From: Halorientalis sp. LT38
GTDB taxonomy: Archaea; Halobacteriota; Halobacteria; Halobacteriales; Haloarculaceae
Direction of reading: 5' to 3'
Length of the DNA stretch: 64,000 nucleotides
Assembly: GCF_037031225.1 (NCBI RefSeq)
Contig: NZ_JAYEZN010000002.1
Coordinates: forward strand, 48,118-112,117
The position numbers and the translations under genes are program-made. The notes under the pieces were generated by a model. The model was not told the DNA's origin. It ran no database searches and saw only the letters and a list, made by a program, of their open reading frames with translations. Below, piece by piece: positions 16,635-25,206 of this stretch; position 1 is the first letter of the stretch; the number at the start of each line of letters is the position of its first letter.

Positions 16635-17021
16635 ATGGTCGGAAGGGGCGTCGGTTCGGTGCTGCGTGGGGGTTTCGGCGCCCTGTTGCGACCCCATCGG
16701 TTCGTCGAATTGCAGACCAGTTCGCACGGATCTACACGCGGCGAAACTGTTCGACAGGTGGCTACACTCCTTCTGGTATACGCCGTGAACCACTCCATCG
16801 TCGCCATTCTCGGGGTTAATCTGGCATTGCCCGGCGGACGTCCGGACGGCCTGGCGGTAGGGACTATCACGGGCGAGGGACAGTCGGTGCTGGCATTGCT
16901 GGTCGTCGGCATCGGCCTCTATCTGTTCTCCCTGTATCTCGGCGCGCGCATCAACCATCAGACGACCCGATCCAGCGCGTTCGTGGTCGGGTCGGTCGCA
17001 GTCACACTCACCATTCCATGA
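16635..17021 (+). CDS. hypothetical membrane protein, two to three segments
   Basis: This 128-residue protein has hydrophobic stretches at about 43-65 and 84-105 and a third at about 113-127. The basic N-terminus is probably cytoplasmic. No family is recognised; the general shape resembles YIP1-like membrane fragments. Its stop codon overlaps the ATG of a 31-codon ORF, which in turn overlaps the lipoprotein gene, so the three are likely one operon. Confidence 0.55.
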   Translation: MVGRGVGSVLRGGFGALLRPHRFVELQTSSHGSTRGETVRQVATLLLVYAVNHSIVAILGVNLALPGGRPDGLAVGTITGEGQSVLALLVVGIGLYLFSLYLGARINHQTTRSSAFVVGSVAVTLTIP

Positions 17022-17113
17022 CGACGGCACATACTGACACGGCGGCGGAATCGAGCGATCAGCAGAGCGACGACGTACTCGTCGAGACGACCCGGTCCCG
17101 CGCTGACCGATGA
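17018..17113 (+). CDS. 31-residue ORF bridging two genes by ATGA overlaps
   Basis: ATG 17018 overlaps the stop of the membrane-protein gene (ATGA), and its TGA (17111-17113) overlaps the ATG of the lipoprotein gene at 17110 (ATGA). The peptide MTTAHTDTAAESSDQQSDDV plus 11 more residues is hydrophilic and acidic, with haloarchaeal composition. It may be a real micro-protein or serve only for translational coupling. Confidence 0.55.
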   Translation: MTTAHTDTAAESSDQQSDDVLVETTRSRADR

Positions 17114-18273
17114 AGCGACGCCGCTATCTCCGCCGAGCCGGAGGGGTCGGATTCGTGATCGCCGGTGCCGGCTGTCTCCGTTCGGCCCAGTCCGAGGACC
17201 GATCCGAGCAATTGCGCTACCCCGATAGCGAGCGCGTCGCGTGGCACCTCCCGCTCGGCGGTCCGCGAAACGACAGCCTCAGGGGTGTGATCCCGGCCGA
17301 ATCGGGCCCGGTCACGTTCGGTTCCAACGCCGGTGACGCGGACGCGGACACGCTCCGGCCGTGGCTCCTCGCCAGGGCGACGGACGGGACGGGTCGGTGG
17401 ACCGAAACCGTCCCACCCGAAGGTATCGAAAGCGGTGTTCTCACTCCCACGGACGGGACCGTCCTCGCTGACGGTCGGTTCGGATTCGCACTCAGTGGGT
17501 TCTCGGAGCGAGCGGGCGGAACCTTCGGTGGGCTCCTCGTCGCGGACTCCGAGGGATCAGTCACCGCTCACGAACAGTACAGGCGGGACGTAACGACGAA
17601 CCTCTTCGCGATCTCACGACTGGGTGATGGAACGGTGGTGCTGGGCGGCACGCAGCGCGGATCCGGCAGTTGGTTCCACGGCGTGTCGGCGGATGGGGAG
17701 ACGCGCTGGGAACACGGTAGCGAGGCGGACCGGCGGCTAGTGACAGGACTCGTTCCGACGGCTGACGGGGCGCTGGCCGTCGGAACCGACCGCAGCGGAT
17801 CGGATACGGACCTCGGGTGGACGGCGACCGTCGACGCTGACGGGGTGGCGTGGCAGGCGACCCTGGACACACCGGCGCGGTCGGTTCGCCGAGCAGACGG
17901 GAACTACCTCGTCCGGACGGAGGCGGGCTGGCACCGCGTTGATGCCGCTGGAACCGTCCTCGAAACCGACGTGTTCGGCGGCCGTCCGTATCCGATGACG
18001 GCGACGACGGACGGACGGCTGTTCGTCGGGACGACCGACGAAGACGGTCTGCTCGTCGCAACCACCGAGGACGGCACCGAGAGGTGGCGCGAGCGGATCG
18101 GTGGTGAGCGTCGAGAGGAACTGACGGACGTCGTCGCCCTCTCGGATGGCGGTGCCCTCGCCGTCGGTGCCACGCGGTCCTACCGGAGCGCACAAGAAGT
18201 CGCTTCGGCAACGGCGACACCGGACGGAACCGAGATGCGCTCGAACGCGTGGCTCGTCCGCGTCGACCTTTGA
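17110..18273 (+). CDS. secreted lipoprotein with repeated beta-propeller-like blades
   Basis: This 387-residue protein has an N-terminus with Arg residues and lipobox IAGAGC (Cys22), so it is probably exported and lipid-anchored outside the cell. The mature part contains repeated blocks of the type W...D.DG...W...L, for example VSADGETRWEHGSE, VDADGVAWQATLD and TTEDGTERWRERIGG. These look like PQQ/propeller-type blades. Function is unknown. It is the last gene of the 16635-18273 operon, and convergent with the cupredoxin gene 19 bases away. Confidence 0.65.
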   Translation: MKRRRYLRRAGGVGFVIAGAGCLRSAQSEDRSEQLRYPDSERVAWHLPLGGPRNDSLRGVIPAESGPVTFGSNAGDADADTLRPWLLARATDGTGRWTETVPPEGIESGVLTPTDGTVLADGRFGFALSGFSERAGGTFGGLLVADSEGSVTAHEQYRRDVTTNLFAISRLGDGTVVLGGTQRGSGSWFHGVSADGETRWEHGSEADRRLVTGLVPTADGALAVGTDRSGSDTDLGWTATVDADGVAWQATLDTPARSVRRADGNYLVRTEAGWHRVDAAGTVLETDVFGGRPYPMTATTDGRLFVGTTDEDGLLVATTEDGTERWRERIGGERREELTDVVALSDGGALAVGATRSYRSAQEVASATATPDGTEMRSNAWLVRVDL

Positions 18274-18292
18274 ACACCGTCGGCAACCCGTA

Positions 18293-18805
18293 TCACTCGG
18301 ATTCGACCACGACGACACCGCGCGCTCCGGCACCTTCGTGCGGTTGACAGTAGTACCGATACGTGCCGGCTGTCTCGAACGTGTGCTCGAAGGTCGCGTC
18401 GGCGGCGGCGCTGACTGCACCGGAATCGAACGCCTCGCTCGCCGCGAAAATGTTGTGTGTTCCGCCCTCGCCGGTCCACGCCCAGCGGACGGTCGTTCCG
18501 GTGGAGATCCGAAGGACGGCTGGATCGAACTCTCGTTCGTTCGACGTGTCGGTACCGACGGAGACGGTCGCCGTCGCCTGGCCGGTCCTGTCGCCGAAAC
18601 TGTTCTCCGCCGCGCTCCCGAGCCACTCCAGAGTGTCGCCCTCGAGCGCCCTCTCGGCAGGTGACGGCGTCGGGGTCTGCGTCGCAGTCACTTCGAGCTC
18701 TTCGTTCGACGGCCGATCGGACGGATCGGTGAACTGCAAGCACCCGCCCAGAGAACCCGCGAGGACGCCACCCAGGGACAGTACTCGTCGTCGACTCGAC
18801 TCCAT
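18293..18805 (-). CDS. halocyanin-like cupredoxin lipoprotein lacking the usual Met ligand
   Basis: This 170-residue protein starts at ATG 18805. Twin Arg in MESSRRRVLSLGG and lipobox GSLGGC (Cys22) indicate export and lipid anchoring. A Thr/Pro/Glu linker leads to a plastocyanin-type domain: VRWAWTGEGGTHNIF gives the first His ligand, and YRYYCQPHEGAGARG gives Cys and second His. In typical halocyanins the sequence after the second His has a Met axial ligand (GMKG-like); here that place reads GARG. Copper binding may be altered or the protein may be a non-blue cupredoxin. It is a likely extracellular electron carrier or a degenerate relative. Confidence 0.75.
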   Translation of the reverse strand: MESSRRRVLSLGGVLAGSLGGCLQFTDPSDRPSNEELEVTATQTPTPSPAERALEGDTLEWLGSAAENSFGDRTGQATATVSVGTDTSNEREFDPAVLRISTGTTVRWAWTGEGGTHNIFAASEAFDSGAVSAAADATFEHTFETAGTYRYYCQPHEGAGARGVVVVESE

Positions 18806-18882
18806 ACGTGTCCGACAGATCCCGAGGGTCCGGTAAAAACCCACCGGGGACGACCTCCGGTGGACGGCGATCACGACCCCAC

Positions 18883-20352
18883 TCACGCCAGCAGACCCCG
18901 CATTTCCCCGAGATCCAGCAGCCCGCTCGCGATCGCCAGACCGGCCCAGACCGCGCCGCCCACGAGGACCGCCCCCGCCAACGTGAGGACGCCGGAGACG
19001 TGGGGGATCAGGGGCCAGACGACGCCGCCCATCGCGACGGCGATGGCGCCGATCCGGGCCGTGCGGCCGAGCAGGTAGCCCATCTCCAGATTCAGTTCGC
19101 GGTGGATGTAGTAGACGTTGACCGCGGTGTAGGCCGAGTAGGTGACGACGGTGGCGACGGCGGCGCCCATCACGCCGTAGATGGGGATCAGGAGCAGGTT
19201 CAGGACGACGTTGCTCCCGGCGGCGGTCCCGCGGGCGATGGCCCGGATGCGGGCCAGGCCGAGGTAGTCCAGGCCGTTGCCGGTGATCTTGTGGATCGCG
19301 CGGACGATGACGAAGAAGCTGAACAGCTGGAGGACGGGGACGGCGCCGAGGTAGTCGGTGCCGACGAGGATCCGGATCGCGGGCTCGGCGACCAGCGCCA
19401 GGCCGACGGCGGCGGGGAGGTACAGTAGGAGGACGTTCTCCATCGAGCGCTCGTACAGCGTGGCCGCGCGCTCGGTCGCGTCGTCTGCGTGCTGGTCCCC
19501 GAGCGCGGGGGAGATGGTGAAGCCCAGGGCGGTGGCGGGGACGATACAGAAGTCGGCGATCTGTTTCGCGAGGGTGTAGAAGCCGACGGCGACGGGGCCG
19601 ATCAGCACCCCGAGCAACACCTTGTCGACGCGGCTGTCGAGGACGACGCTGAGCCGCGTCGCCGCCGTCGGGACGCTGTACTCGAGGATGCGGCGGGTGA
19701 GGTCGGCCGCCGGCTCCGTGGCGACCGCGAGGTCCGCGAGCAGGCGGTACTTGAGCACGAGGAGGCCGACCACCGAGCCGGCGACGTAGCCGAGGACGTA
19801 GCCGCCGAAGGCACCGAGAGCGCCGAACCCGAGCAGGACGAACCCGACGGCGCAGAGCAGGCGGGTCAGGGAGTTGACGACGCTGATGAGCGCGGAGTGT
19901 TCGACCCGGTTGAACCCCTGGAAGACGTTCGTGAGGTAGGAGTAGACCGCGCGGGCGGCGACGAAGACCGCGCCGAGCAGGAGGAACGGTTCCAGGGCGG
20001 GATCGCGCAGCAGCGTGGCGAGTGGGCGGTGGACGAGTGCGACGACGATCGCGACGGCCGCGGTCAGCACGGCCAGGAAGGAGAGGGAGATCCGGATCAC
20101 GTGGGGGACCTGGGACTCGTCGGTCGCGAGGAACTCGGTGACGTACCGGCCGGTCGACTTCGGGAGCCCCAGCGTCGCCACCATCGACCCGATGGAGAGC
20201 GCCGAGATGGCGAAGTAGAGCAGGCCGTAGGCCGCGGGATCGAGCAGGTAGCGGGTCAGCGCGAACAGCAGGACGGCGTTGGCCAGCGCGTAGACGACCC
20301 GCGCACCGAAGTAGGCCTTGACGCCCCGGACGACGCGTGTTGTCAGGTCCAT
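18883..20352 (-). CDS. oligosaccharide flippase (MOP/Wzx superfamily)
   Basis: This 489-residue polytopic protein has about 14 membrane segments. It starts MDLTTRVVRGVKAYFGARVVY and contains RYLLDPAAYGLLYFA, SRVDKVLLGVLIGPVAVG and GNGLDYLGLARIRAIARG, all typical of Wzx/AglR-type flippases. It would move lipid-linked glycan across the membrane. It is the last gene of a minus-strand operon; its ATG overlaps the preceding stop (TGATG). It is paralogous to 58719-60218 with matching motifs in the same places. Confidence 0.85.
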   Translation of the reverse strand: MDLTTRVVRGVKAYFGARVVYALANAVLLFALTRYLLDPAAYGLLYFAISALSIGSMVATLGLPKSTGRYVTEFLATDESQVPHVIRISLSFLAVLTAAVAIVVALVHRPLATLLRDPALEPFLLLGAVFVAARAVYSYLTNVFQGFNRVEHSALISVVNSLTRLLCAVGFVLLGFGALGAFGGYVLGYVAGSVVGLLVLKYRLLADLAVATEPAADLTRRILEYSVPTAATRLSVVLDSRVDKVLLGVLIGPVAVGFYTLAKQIADFCIVPATALGFTISPALGDQHADDATERAATLYERSMENVLLLYLPAAVGLALVAEPAIRILVGTDYLGAVPVLQLFSFFVIVRAIHKITGNGLDYLGLARIRAIARGTAAGSNVVLNLLLIPIYGVMGAAVATVVTYSAYTAVNVYYIHRELNLEMGYLLGRTARIGAIAVAMGGVVWPLIPHVSGVLTLAGAVLVGGAVWAGLAIASGLLDLGEMRGLLA

Positions 20353-22145
20353 CAGTCGACGTAGTAGAGTCTGAAGTCACCGTTCGAGCGGACGCGGTGG
20401 ATCCCCGGCGTCGTCCGCAGGCCACGGAACCCCGAGAGGGAGTACCGGAAGCCGTCGTAGAGGGCGACCTCCTGCACCCGGTTTCGGTCGGTAACCGGGA
20501 GATACCGGTCGCGCTCGTAGTGCGTCGAGAGGTTCGAGTTGAACACCGGCCCCGGTATCCCCTCCTCTTTGCCCTCGAACAGCTTGCCGCCGGGCGTGCG
20601 GTCGGTGAAGGTCGTCCCGTAGGTGGCGTCGACGAACCGGCGGGGGCCGCCCCGGATCCCGGCGTACTCCACGGCCGGGTCGCGGTGCTCGAAGGAGTTC
20701 TGGTAGCCGTGCATGCTCGTTTCGGTCACCTGATCGGAGGGCTGGAAGATGTAGGGCGAGCCGTGGACGTGGGCGGCCTGGGCGGCGAGCAGGCCGGTGA
20801 ACAGCAGGACGGCGGCGAAGCGCATCGTCCGCCAGGAGGGCCACGGGATCGACAGGGGGACGCCGTCGACGAGGCCGACCGCGGCGAGGATCGTGACGAC
20901 GACCATCGCCGCGCCGAGATACCGGAAGGGCAGGACGGAGATGCTCGCGGCGAAGAAGACGAGGAAGGTCCCCGAGAGCAGCGCCAGCCCGCCGGCCAGG
21001 TACCGGAGAAGGGTCCCCCGGCGGGCCGGGTCGTCGAGCCGACCGAGCCAGCCCGCCAGCACGACGAACCCGGCGACGATCGACAGCAGCAGACTCACGC
21101 CGAACAGTTTCGCGAACAGTTCGACGACGCTCCCGCCCAGGATGTCCAGCGAACTGGCCCGGCTGGTCACCTCGTTGCCGACCGGCTCGACGCCGAGCAG
21201 GCCGCTGATCAGCCCGCTCGTCGCGCCGTAGAACCGCTCGAACCGCGGGGCCCACAGGAGGAAGGCGGCCGTCGCCAGGAACATCGGGGCGTAGAAGGGG
21301 CGCTGTCTGCTGATCGCGTGGTCGGGGACCCACCGCCGAAAGAGCCACTGGACGGCGACGATCGCCCCGAACAGGAGCAGGACGCTCCCGGCCTGCTGGG
21401 GGTGGAGGAGGACGACGGTGACGGAGGCCAGTCCGAGCAGGAGGCCGACGCCCGTCACGGCACGCGGGAAGCCCGAGTCGGGCAGGTCCAGATACCGGAT
21501 CGCCAGGTAGACGATGAAGGGGACGAAGAAGATGGCCTGGCTGGTCGGATAGGGTTCGAGGAAGACGGAGACGTTGTTGATCGGCAGGAGGAAGGCGCCG
21601 GCGACGACGCCGGTCGGCAGCGCCCACCGGGAGTCGGCGATCGCCCGGACGCTCAGCGCGGTGAACGCGACGAACAGCGCGGTGAACGCGACCACGACGT
21701 ACAGCATCGCCCGCGTGAGCGGGACCCCGAGCGTCCGGCTCGTGAACACGGCGATCGAGTGGATCCCGGGGTAGAGGAAGCCGAAGGGGCTGAGGCGGTC
21801 GCTGGCCAGCAGGCGAGCGAACCCGAGGTGGCTCAGCGAGTCGCCGACCCCCCAGAAGTAGTAGTTCCGGAGGATCGGCAGGCCGGCGACGGCGAGCACG
21901 CTCGTGCCGAGGAGGACGAGCGCGCCGGTCCGGACCCCGCGGGTCACCGCGGGGTTGTAGGCGACGAACAGTGCGAGGACGACCGCCAGTCCGAGGCCGG
22001 CCCAGAAGGCCGTCGGCGTCGCGGCGTACACGTCGAGTTCGTACCGGCGGCCGGGGTCGGTCCAGGCCGCGAGCGCGGCCGCGCCGAAGGCCAGATAGCC
22101 CAGCGCCAGCGCCAGTCGCGCCGAGCGAACCGGTTCAGTAGCCAT
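20352..22145 (-). CDS. large polytopic membrane protein of glycan cluster (glycosyltransferase-C/polymerase-like)
   Basis: This 597-residue protein has about 12 membrane segments (1-480) and a C-terminal extracytoplasmic region of about 120 residues with FEHRDPAVEYAGIRGGPRRF. The overall shape resembles GT-C enzymes or DUF6541-type membrane proteins; an early loop with GDSLSHLGF may hold the catalytic acidic residue. It is paralogous to 54103-56142, which shares the early WTDP/ELSIYAGTP-type loop, GDPATHLGW and the HRDP..AGIR.GP motif. It lies between a glycosyltransferase and the flippase, so it probably transfers or polymerises lipid-linked sugar (inference). Confidence 0.6.
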   Translation of the reverse strand: MATEPVRSARLALALGYLAFGAAALAAWTDPGRRYELDVYAATPTAFWAGLGLAVVLALFVAYNPAVTRGVRTGALVLLGTSVLAVAGLPILRNYYFWGVGDSLSHLGFARLLASDRLSPFGFLYPGIHSIAVFTSRTLGVPLTRAMLYVVVAFTALFVAFTALSVRAIADSRWALPTGVVAGAFLLPINNVSVFLEPYPTSQAIFFVPFIVYLAIRYLDLPDSGFPRAVTGVGLLLGLASVTVVLLHPQQAGSVLLLFGAIVAVQWLFRRWVPDHAISRQRPFYAPMFLATAAFLLWAPRFERFYGATSGLISGLLGVEPVGNEVTSRASSLDILGGSVVELFAKLFGVSLLLSIVAGFVVLAGWLGRLDDPARRGTLLRYLAGGLALLSGTFLVFFAASISVLPFRYLGAAMVVVTILAAVGLVDGVPLSIPWPSWRTMRFAAVLLFTGLLAAQAAHVHGSPYIFQPSDQVTETSMHGYQNSFEHRDPAVEYAGIRGGPRRFVDATYGTTFTDRTPGGKLFEGKEEGIPGPVFNSNLSTHYERDRYLPVTDRNRVQEVALYDGFRYSLSGFRGLRTTPGIHRVRSNGDFRLYYVD

Positions 22146-22194
22146 GCGTCCTCCGTGTCGCGGTGTACGGGTCGGTCGCTGTCGATCCTGTCAT
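22138..22194 (-). CDS. possible 19-residue ORF overlapping the membrane-protein start
   Basis: ATG 22194 begins MTGSTATDPYTATRRTHGY and its TGA lies within the first codons of the gene at 22145. It fits in the 82-base gap between the glycosyltransferase stop and the membrane-protein ATG and could couple their translation. Evidence is positional only. Confidence 0.25.
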
Positions 22195-22227
22195 TGTGAA
22201 CTCCTGAGTGGTCCGCGACGGACCGGG

Positions 22228-23232
22228 TCAGTCGTCGTCGAGCACGGCGTCGTAGACGTCGCGGATGCGCTCGCCCATGCGATCGAGGCTCAGTTCTCGC
22301 GCGTGCTCGCGCCCGTTCGATCGCCCGTCGGCGCGCAGCACCTCGACGAGCCCCTCGACCAGCTCCGCGTCCGTGCGGCCGACGGCCGAGGGCGTGACGC
22401 CGTCGAGCCGTTCCGGCACGTCGCCCACGGCCGTCGCGACGATGGGCGTGTTGCAGGCCATCGCCTCCTTGACCGTGTTGGGCGACCCCTCCCGCCTGGA
22501 GGTCAACAGCAGCGCGTCGGCGGCGTTCATGTACGTCGGCATCTCGTCGTGGGGCACGTCCGAGATGGTGTGGAGCGTGATCGAGCCGTCGAGTCGCTCC
22601 CGTGCCCCCTCGACGACGCGCTCGGCGCGGGGGAAATCCTTGACGTCGCGTTTGGGCGGGTACGGGAAGAGGACGTGTCTGTCCGAGCCCGACCAGTCGA
22701 GGGCGGCGCGGGCCGCTGTCTGGGACTGGGGCGCGAACGTCTCCAGGTCGATGCCGTGGGGGATGACGTAGCAGTCCCGGTCGAGTTCGGCGGCCATCCG
22801 CTCGGACATGACGATCACGGCGTCGGCGTGCGGGACGAGCCGTCTCGTCACCCAGCCGTACTCCCCGAGCAGGTCCGAGCCCCACAGCGAGAGGACGACC
22901 GGGAGTCGCGGCTGGACGATCGCGGGCGGCGCCGTGAGGCCGTAGTTGGCGTGGATCAGGTCGTAGTCCCCGAGGGTGTGGCGAAACGCCCGGGTCGAGA
23001 AGCGCGCGTAGTCGAAGATCGAGCGGGTGCCGGTGGTGCCGGCCTTCACCGAGTTGCTGTGGCTCTTGCCGGGCACGGGGACGGTCCGCGTGGCGACGCC
23101 GAAGTCGGCGAGCGTGCGCAGTTGCCGCTTGTAGAACGTGGCCTCCTGGTTGGTCACGAAGCTCAGGACGTCGAGCGGGCGCGCGGCGGCGTCGGTCCGG
23201 GCGTCGTCCCGGTGGCGGCTACTGAGGGTCAC
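22228..23232 (-). CDS. glycosyltransferase family 4 (GT-B)
   Basis: This 334-residue protein starts at GTG 23232, which overlaps the preceding stop (GTGA). The frame runs further upstream only through a non-haloarchaeal Arg-rich sequence. The N-terminal domain has VTNQEATFYKRQLRTL and HANYGLTAPPAI. The C-terminal domain has VIPHGIDLETFAP, a nucleotide-sugar loop LFPYPPKRDVKDFPRAE, and LLLTSRREGSPNTVKEAMAC with the E-x7-E motif. It transfers a sugar from a nucleotide donor to lipid-linked glycan. It is part of the 24239-18883 operon. Confidence 0.85.
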   Translation of the reverse strand: MTLSSRHRDDARTDAAARPLDVLSFVTNQEATFYKRQLRTLADFGVATRTVPVPGKSHSNSVKAGTTGTRSIFDYARFSTRAFRHTLGDYDLIHANYGLTAPPAIVQPRLPVVLSLWGSDLLGEYGWVTRRLVPHADAVIVMSERMAAELDRDCYVIPHGIDLETFAPQSQTAARAALDWSGSDRHVLFPYPPKRDVKDFPRAERVVEGARERLDGSITLHTISDVPHDEMPTYMNAADALLLTSRREGSPNTVKEAMACNTPIVATAVGDVPERLDGVTPSAVGRTDAELVEGLVEVLRADGRSNGREHARELSLDRMGERIRDVYDAVLDDD

Positions 23233-24239
23233 CGAACTAGCGCCTGGTAGGTCTTTTTCGCGAGGTCCATCGTTCGACCGCCCGATTCGACCACGTAGTA
23301 GGGCACCAGATCCGCGCCGAACTTGCTCTTGTACTGGCAGAGCCGTTCGGTGTTCGCACCCATCAGGTCGTAGGTGGACACCGACTCCCGGGGTGGATCC
23401 TCGATCACGTCTTCGATGACTCGCCAGTGGATGAGGCTGTTGAGGCCGACGCCCTCGTGGACGGTCCGGGTGCCGCCCTGCCAGAAGTAGGCGGCATCGT
23501 TGGAGTAGAGCACGGTGATCCCGGTGAGGAACTGCCCCGTCCCGTCGCGGGCGACGTAGATCCGGGCGCGGTCGTTCTCCAGCATCGACGCGACGAGGTC
23601 CGAGACGTACTCCCACGAGAGTTTGTAGCCCCGGTCTTGCTCCTCGTAGCGCGCGCGGGTCTGTTCGTAGACGGCCCGGGCGTCGTCGAGGCCGCCGCGA
23701 TCGACGGTGACGTCCAGGTCCTCGGCGTCACGGATGTCTCGCCGGAGGCTCTTGCTGAAGTCCTTGCGCACCGATTCGGGCTCGCGATCCTCGAGATCGA
23801 GCTGATAGGTGAACTGCGTCCCGAGGTCGAAATCCTGCCAGCGGAACGGCCTCGGGTCTGCATACGTCGTATTACAGAGCATACGAAACAGTTCGAGCGG
23901 TGAATCGCTCTCGATCTCGTCGAGGACGGCCTCGGTGAACCGCCGGTTGACCTGTTCCTGTTTGCGGCGCTTCGGACTGTTGGGCATCAACACGGGACCG
24001 AGTCGCGGGACGCCCATGGCCGGCGGGGGCGAGAACACGAGCGTGCTGAACAGCCGCTCGTCGACCACCACTGGCATGAGCCCGACGGGTTGATCGCCCT
24101 TGTACCCCGCGAACAGTCGGAGGTCGCCGTCGACGTGTTCCCCGAGCACCTCGAGGGCGGCCGGCGCGTGGAACACCTCGAAGCCCTCAGCTGGAAGCAC
24201 CGACTCCCACTCGTCGATATCGATGGGTTCGACTCGCAT
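23229..24239 (-). CDS. FemAB/GNAT-like acyl or aminoacyl transferase (acetyltransf_6 type)
   Basis: This 336-residue protein starts at ATG 24239. It has two GNAT-like halves: FAGYKGDQPVGLMPV (about 42-56) and a second half with KSLRRDIRDAEDLDV, YFWQGGTRTVHEGVGLNSLIHW and LMGANTERLCQYKSKFGA. This layout is the BioF2-like/FemAB group often found in capsule clusters, where it may attach an acyl or aminoacyl group to sugars. It is paralogous to 39081-40064, sharing ADPRPF, YxWQGG and GAN..RL..YK.KF.. patterns. It is first gene of an operon with its own ATAACAA element 36 nt upstream. Confidence 0.75.
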   Translation of the reverse strand: MRVEPIDIDEWESVLPAEGFEVFHAPAALEVLGEHVDGDLRLFAGYKGDQPVGLMPVVVDERLFSTLVFSPPPAMGVPRLGPVLMPNSPKRRKQEQVNRRFTEAVLDEIESDSPLELFRMLCNTTYADPRPFRWQDFDLGTQFTYQLDLEDREPESVRKDFSKSLRRDIRDAEDLDVTVDRGGLDDARAVYEQTRARYEEQDRGYKLSWEYVSDLVASMLENDRARIYVARDGTGQFLTGITVLYSNDAAYFWQGGTRTVHEGVGLNSLIHWRVIEDVIEDPPRESVSTYDLMGANTERLCQYKSKFGADLVPYYVVESGGRTMDLAKKTYQALVR

Positions 24240-24274
24240 CGCTGACTCTGCCAGCGAAACGCCGGAGCACCCCT

Positions 24275-24281
24275 TTGTTAT
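24275..24281 (-). promoter_or_regulatory. ATAACAA promoter element for FemAB-like operon
   Basis: CGATAACAAAGG on the minus strand ends 36 nt before ATG 24239, a slightly longer gap than at most sites. Confidence 0.5.
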
Positions 24282-24288
24282 CGTCGGC

Positions 24289-25206
24289 CTACCGTCGTTG
24301 CGGGGGGGACTGGGGGTCGGCGGTCGCCGGATGGTCCATGCTGGCGTACAGCTCACCGACCGGGCCGACCCAGGCGTCGAGTTCGAGCGCCCGCTCGATC
24401 AGTCGCCGGTAGAGCCGCTGGTAGCCGGTGTAGTCGTCGCTGAAGTACCGCGGGTGCCAGAGCACCGACATGGCCGCGTCGTTCTCGCGAGCCTCGCACA
24501 GAAGCGACTCACAGACCCGCCAGGCCCGCTCCGGATGCTGGCCCGGATCGGGGAGGGTCTGCTCCATGAGCGTCACAGGGAAGACGACGAAGGCGTCGTC
24601 GAACGGCCGGAAGGGCTCGTACCGGTCGCGGAAGCCGAACGAGTCCCGCGAGCCGGGCGTGGCGTCGTAGCGCAACCCGACCGCCCGCTGGCGCAGCCAG
24701 GTGCCGGGCCGCTCGAGGTTCAGGTAGTGCTGGCGCACGCCCCGGATCTCGTGGCCGAGGATGCCCTCGATGCGGCGTTTCTCCTCGGCCAGCAACGTCG
24801 CGTCCCGGTAGGACTCGAAGGAGCCGTGGAGGCCGACCTCCCAGCCGTTCCCGTCGAGGCGCTCGATGATCGCCCGGATCTCCGGGTTCGAAAGCGAGTA
24901 GCGACCGGCGTAGAGCTGCCAGGCGGTCGGGTTGAGCAGGTCCGACGCCGGACGGTCGGAAAACAGCGACTGCTCGTGGAGGAAGTACCAGCTCGACCGG
25001 ACGCCGTGGGCCGCCTCGATGTCCATCACCCGGTCGAACGTCCAGTAGGGGTCCCGGCTGGGCAGCAGGTCGAGCATGTGGGTCGGATCCCGCTCGGTCA
25101 CCGCGTAGTACAGCGACTGGTAGGTCTTGAACGGCCGGTCGACGTCGTGGGTGAGACAGAGCGCGAACGACGCCCCGTCCGCGACGGTGCCGTCCAGCCA
25201 GCTCAT
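24289..25206 (-). CDS. polysaccharide-deacetylase-fold protein
   Basis: This 305-residue protein starts at ATG 25206, overlapping the preceding stop (ATGA). CLTHDVDRPFKTYQ holds the HDVD metal-binding start of the NodB fold, WEVGLHGSFESY the second His motif, and SVLWHPRYFSD a late His motif. It would remove an acetyl group from a sugar or act on a related glycan. It is coupled to a second deacetylase-like gene just upstream. Secretion signals are not seen, so a cytoplasmic role on precursors is likely. Confidence 0.75.
   Translation of the reverse strand: MSWLDGTVADGASFALCLTHDVDRPFKTYQSLYYAVTERDPTHMLDLLPSRDPYWTFDRVMDIEAAHGVRSSWYFLHEQSLFSDRPASDLLNPTAWQLYAGRYSLSNPEIRAIIERLDGNGWEVGLHGSFESYRDATLLAEEKRRIEGILGHEIRGVRQHYLNLERPGTWLRQRAVGLRYDATPGSRDSFGFRDRYEPFRPFDDAFVVFPVTLMEQTLPDPGQHPERAWRVCESLLCEARENDAAMSVLWHPRYFSDDYTGYQRLYRRLIERALELDAWVGPVGELYASMDHPATADPQSPPQRR

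Noticed and set aside
20337..22199. 620-codon plus-strand open frame opposite the polytopic membrane protein
   Set aside because: It is antisense to a gene with clear membrane segments and a paralogue; its Asp/Gln/Arg-rich, repetitive composition is what GC-rich antisense frames give.
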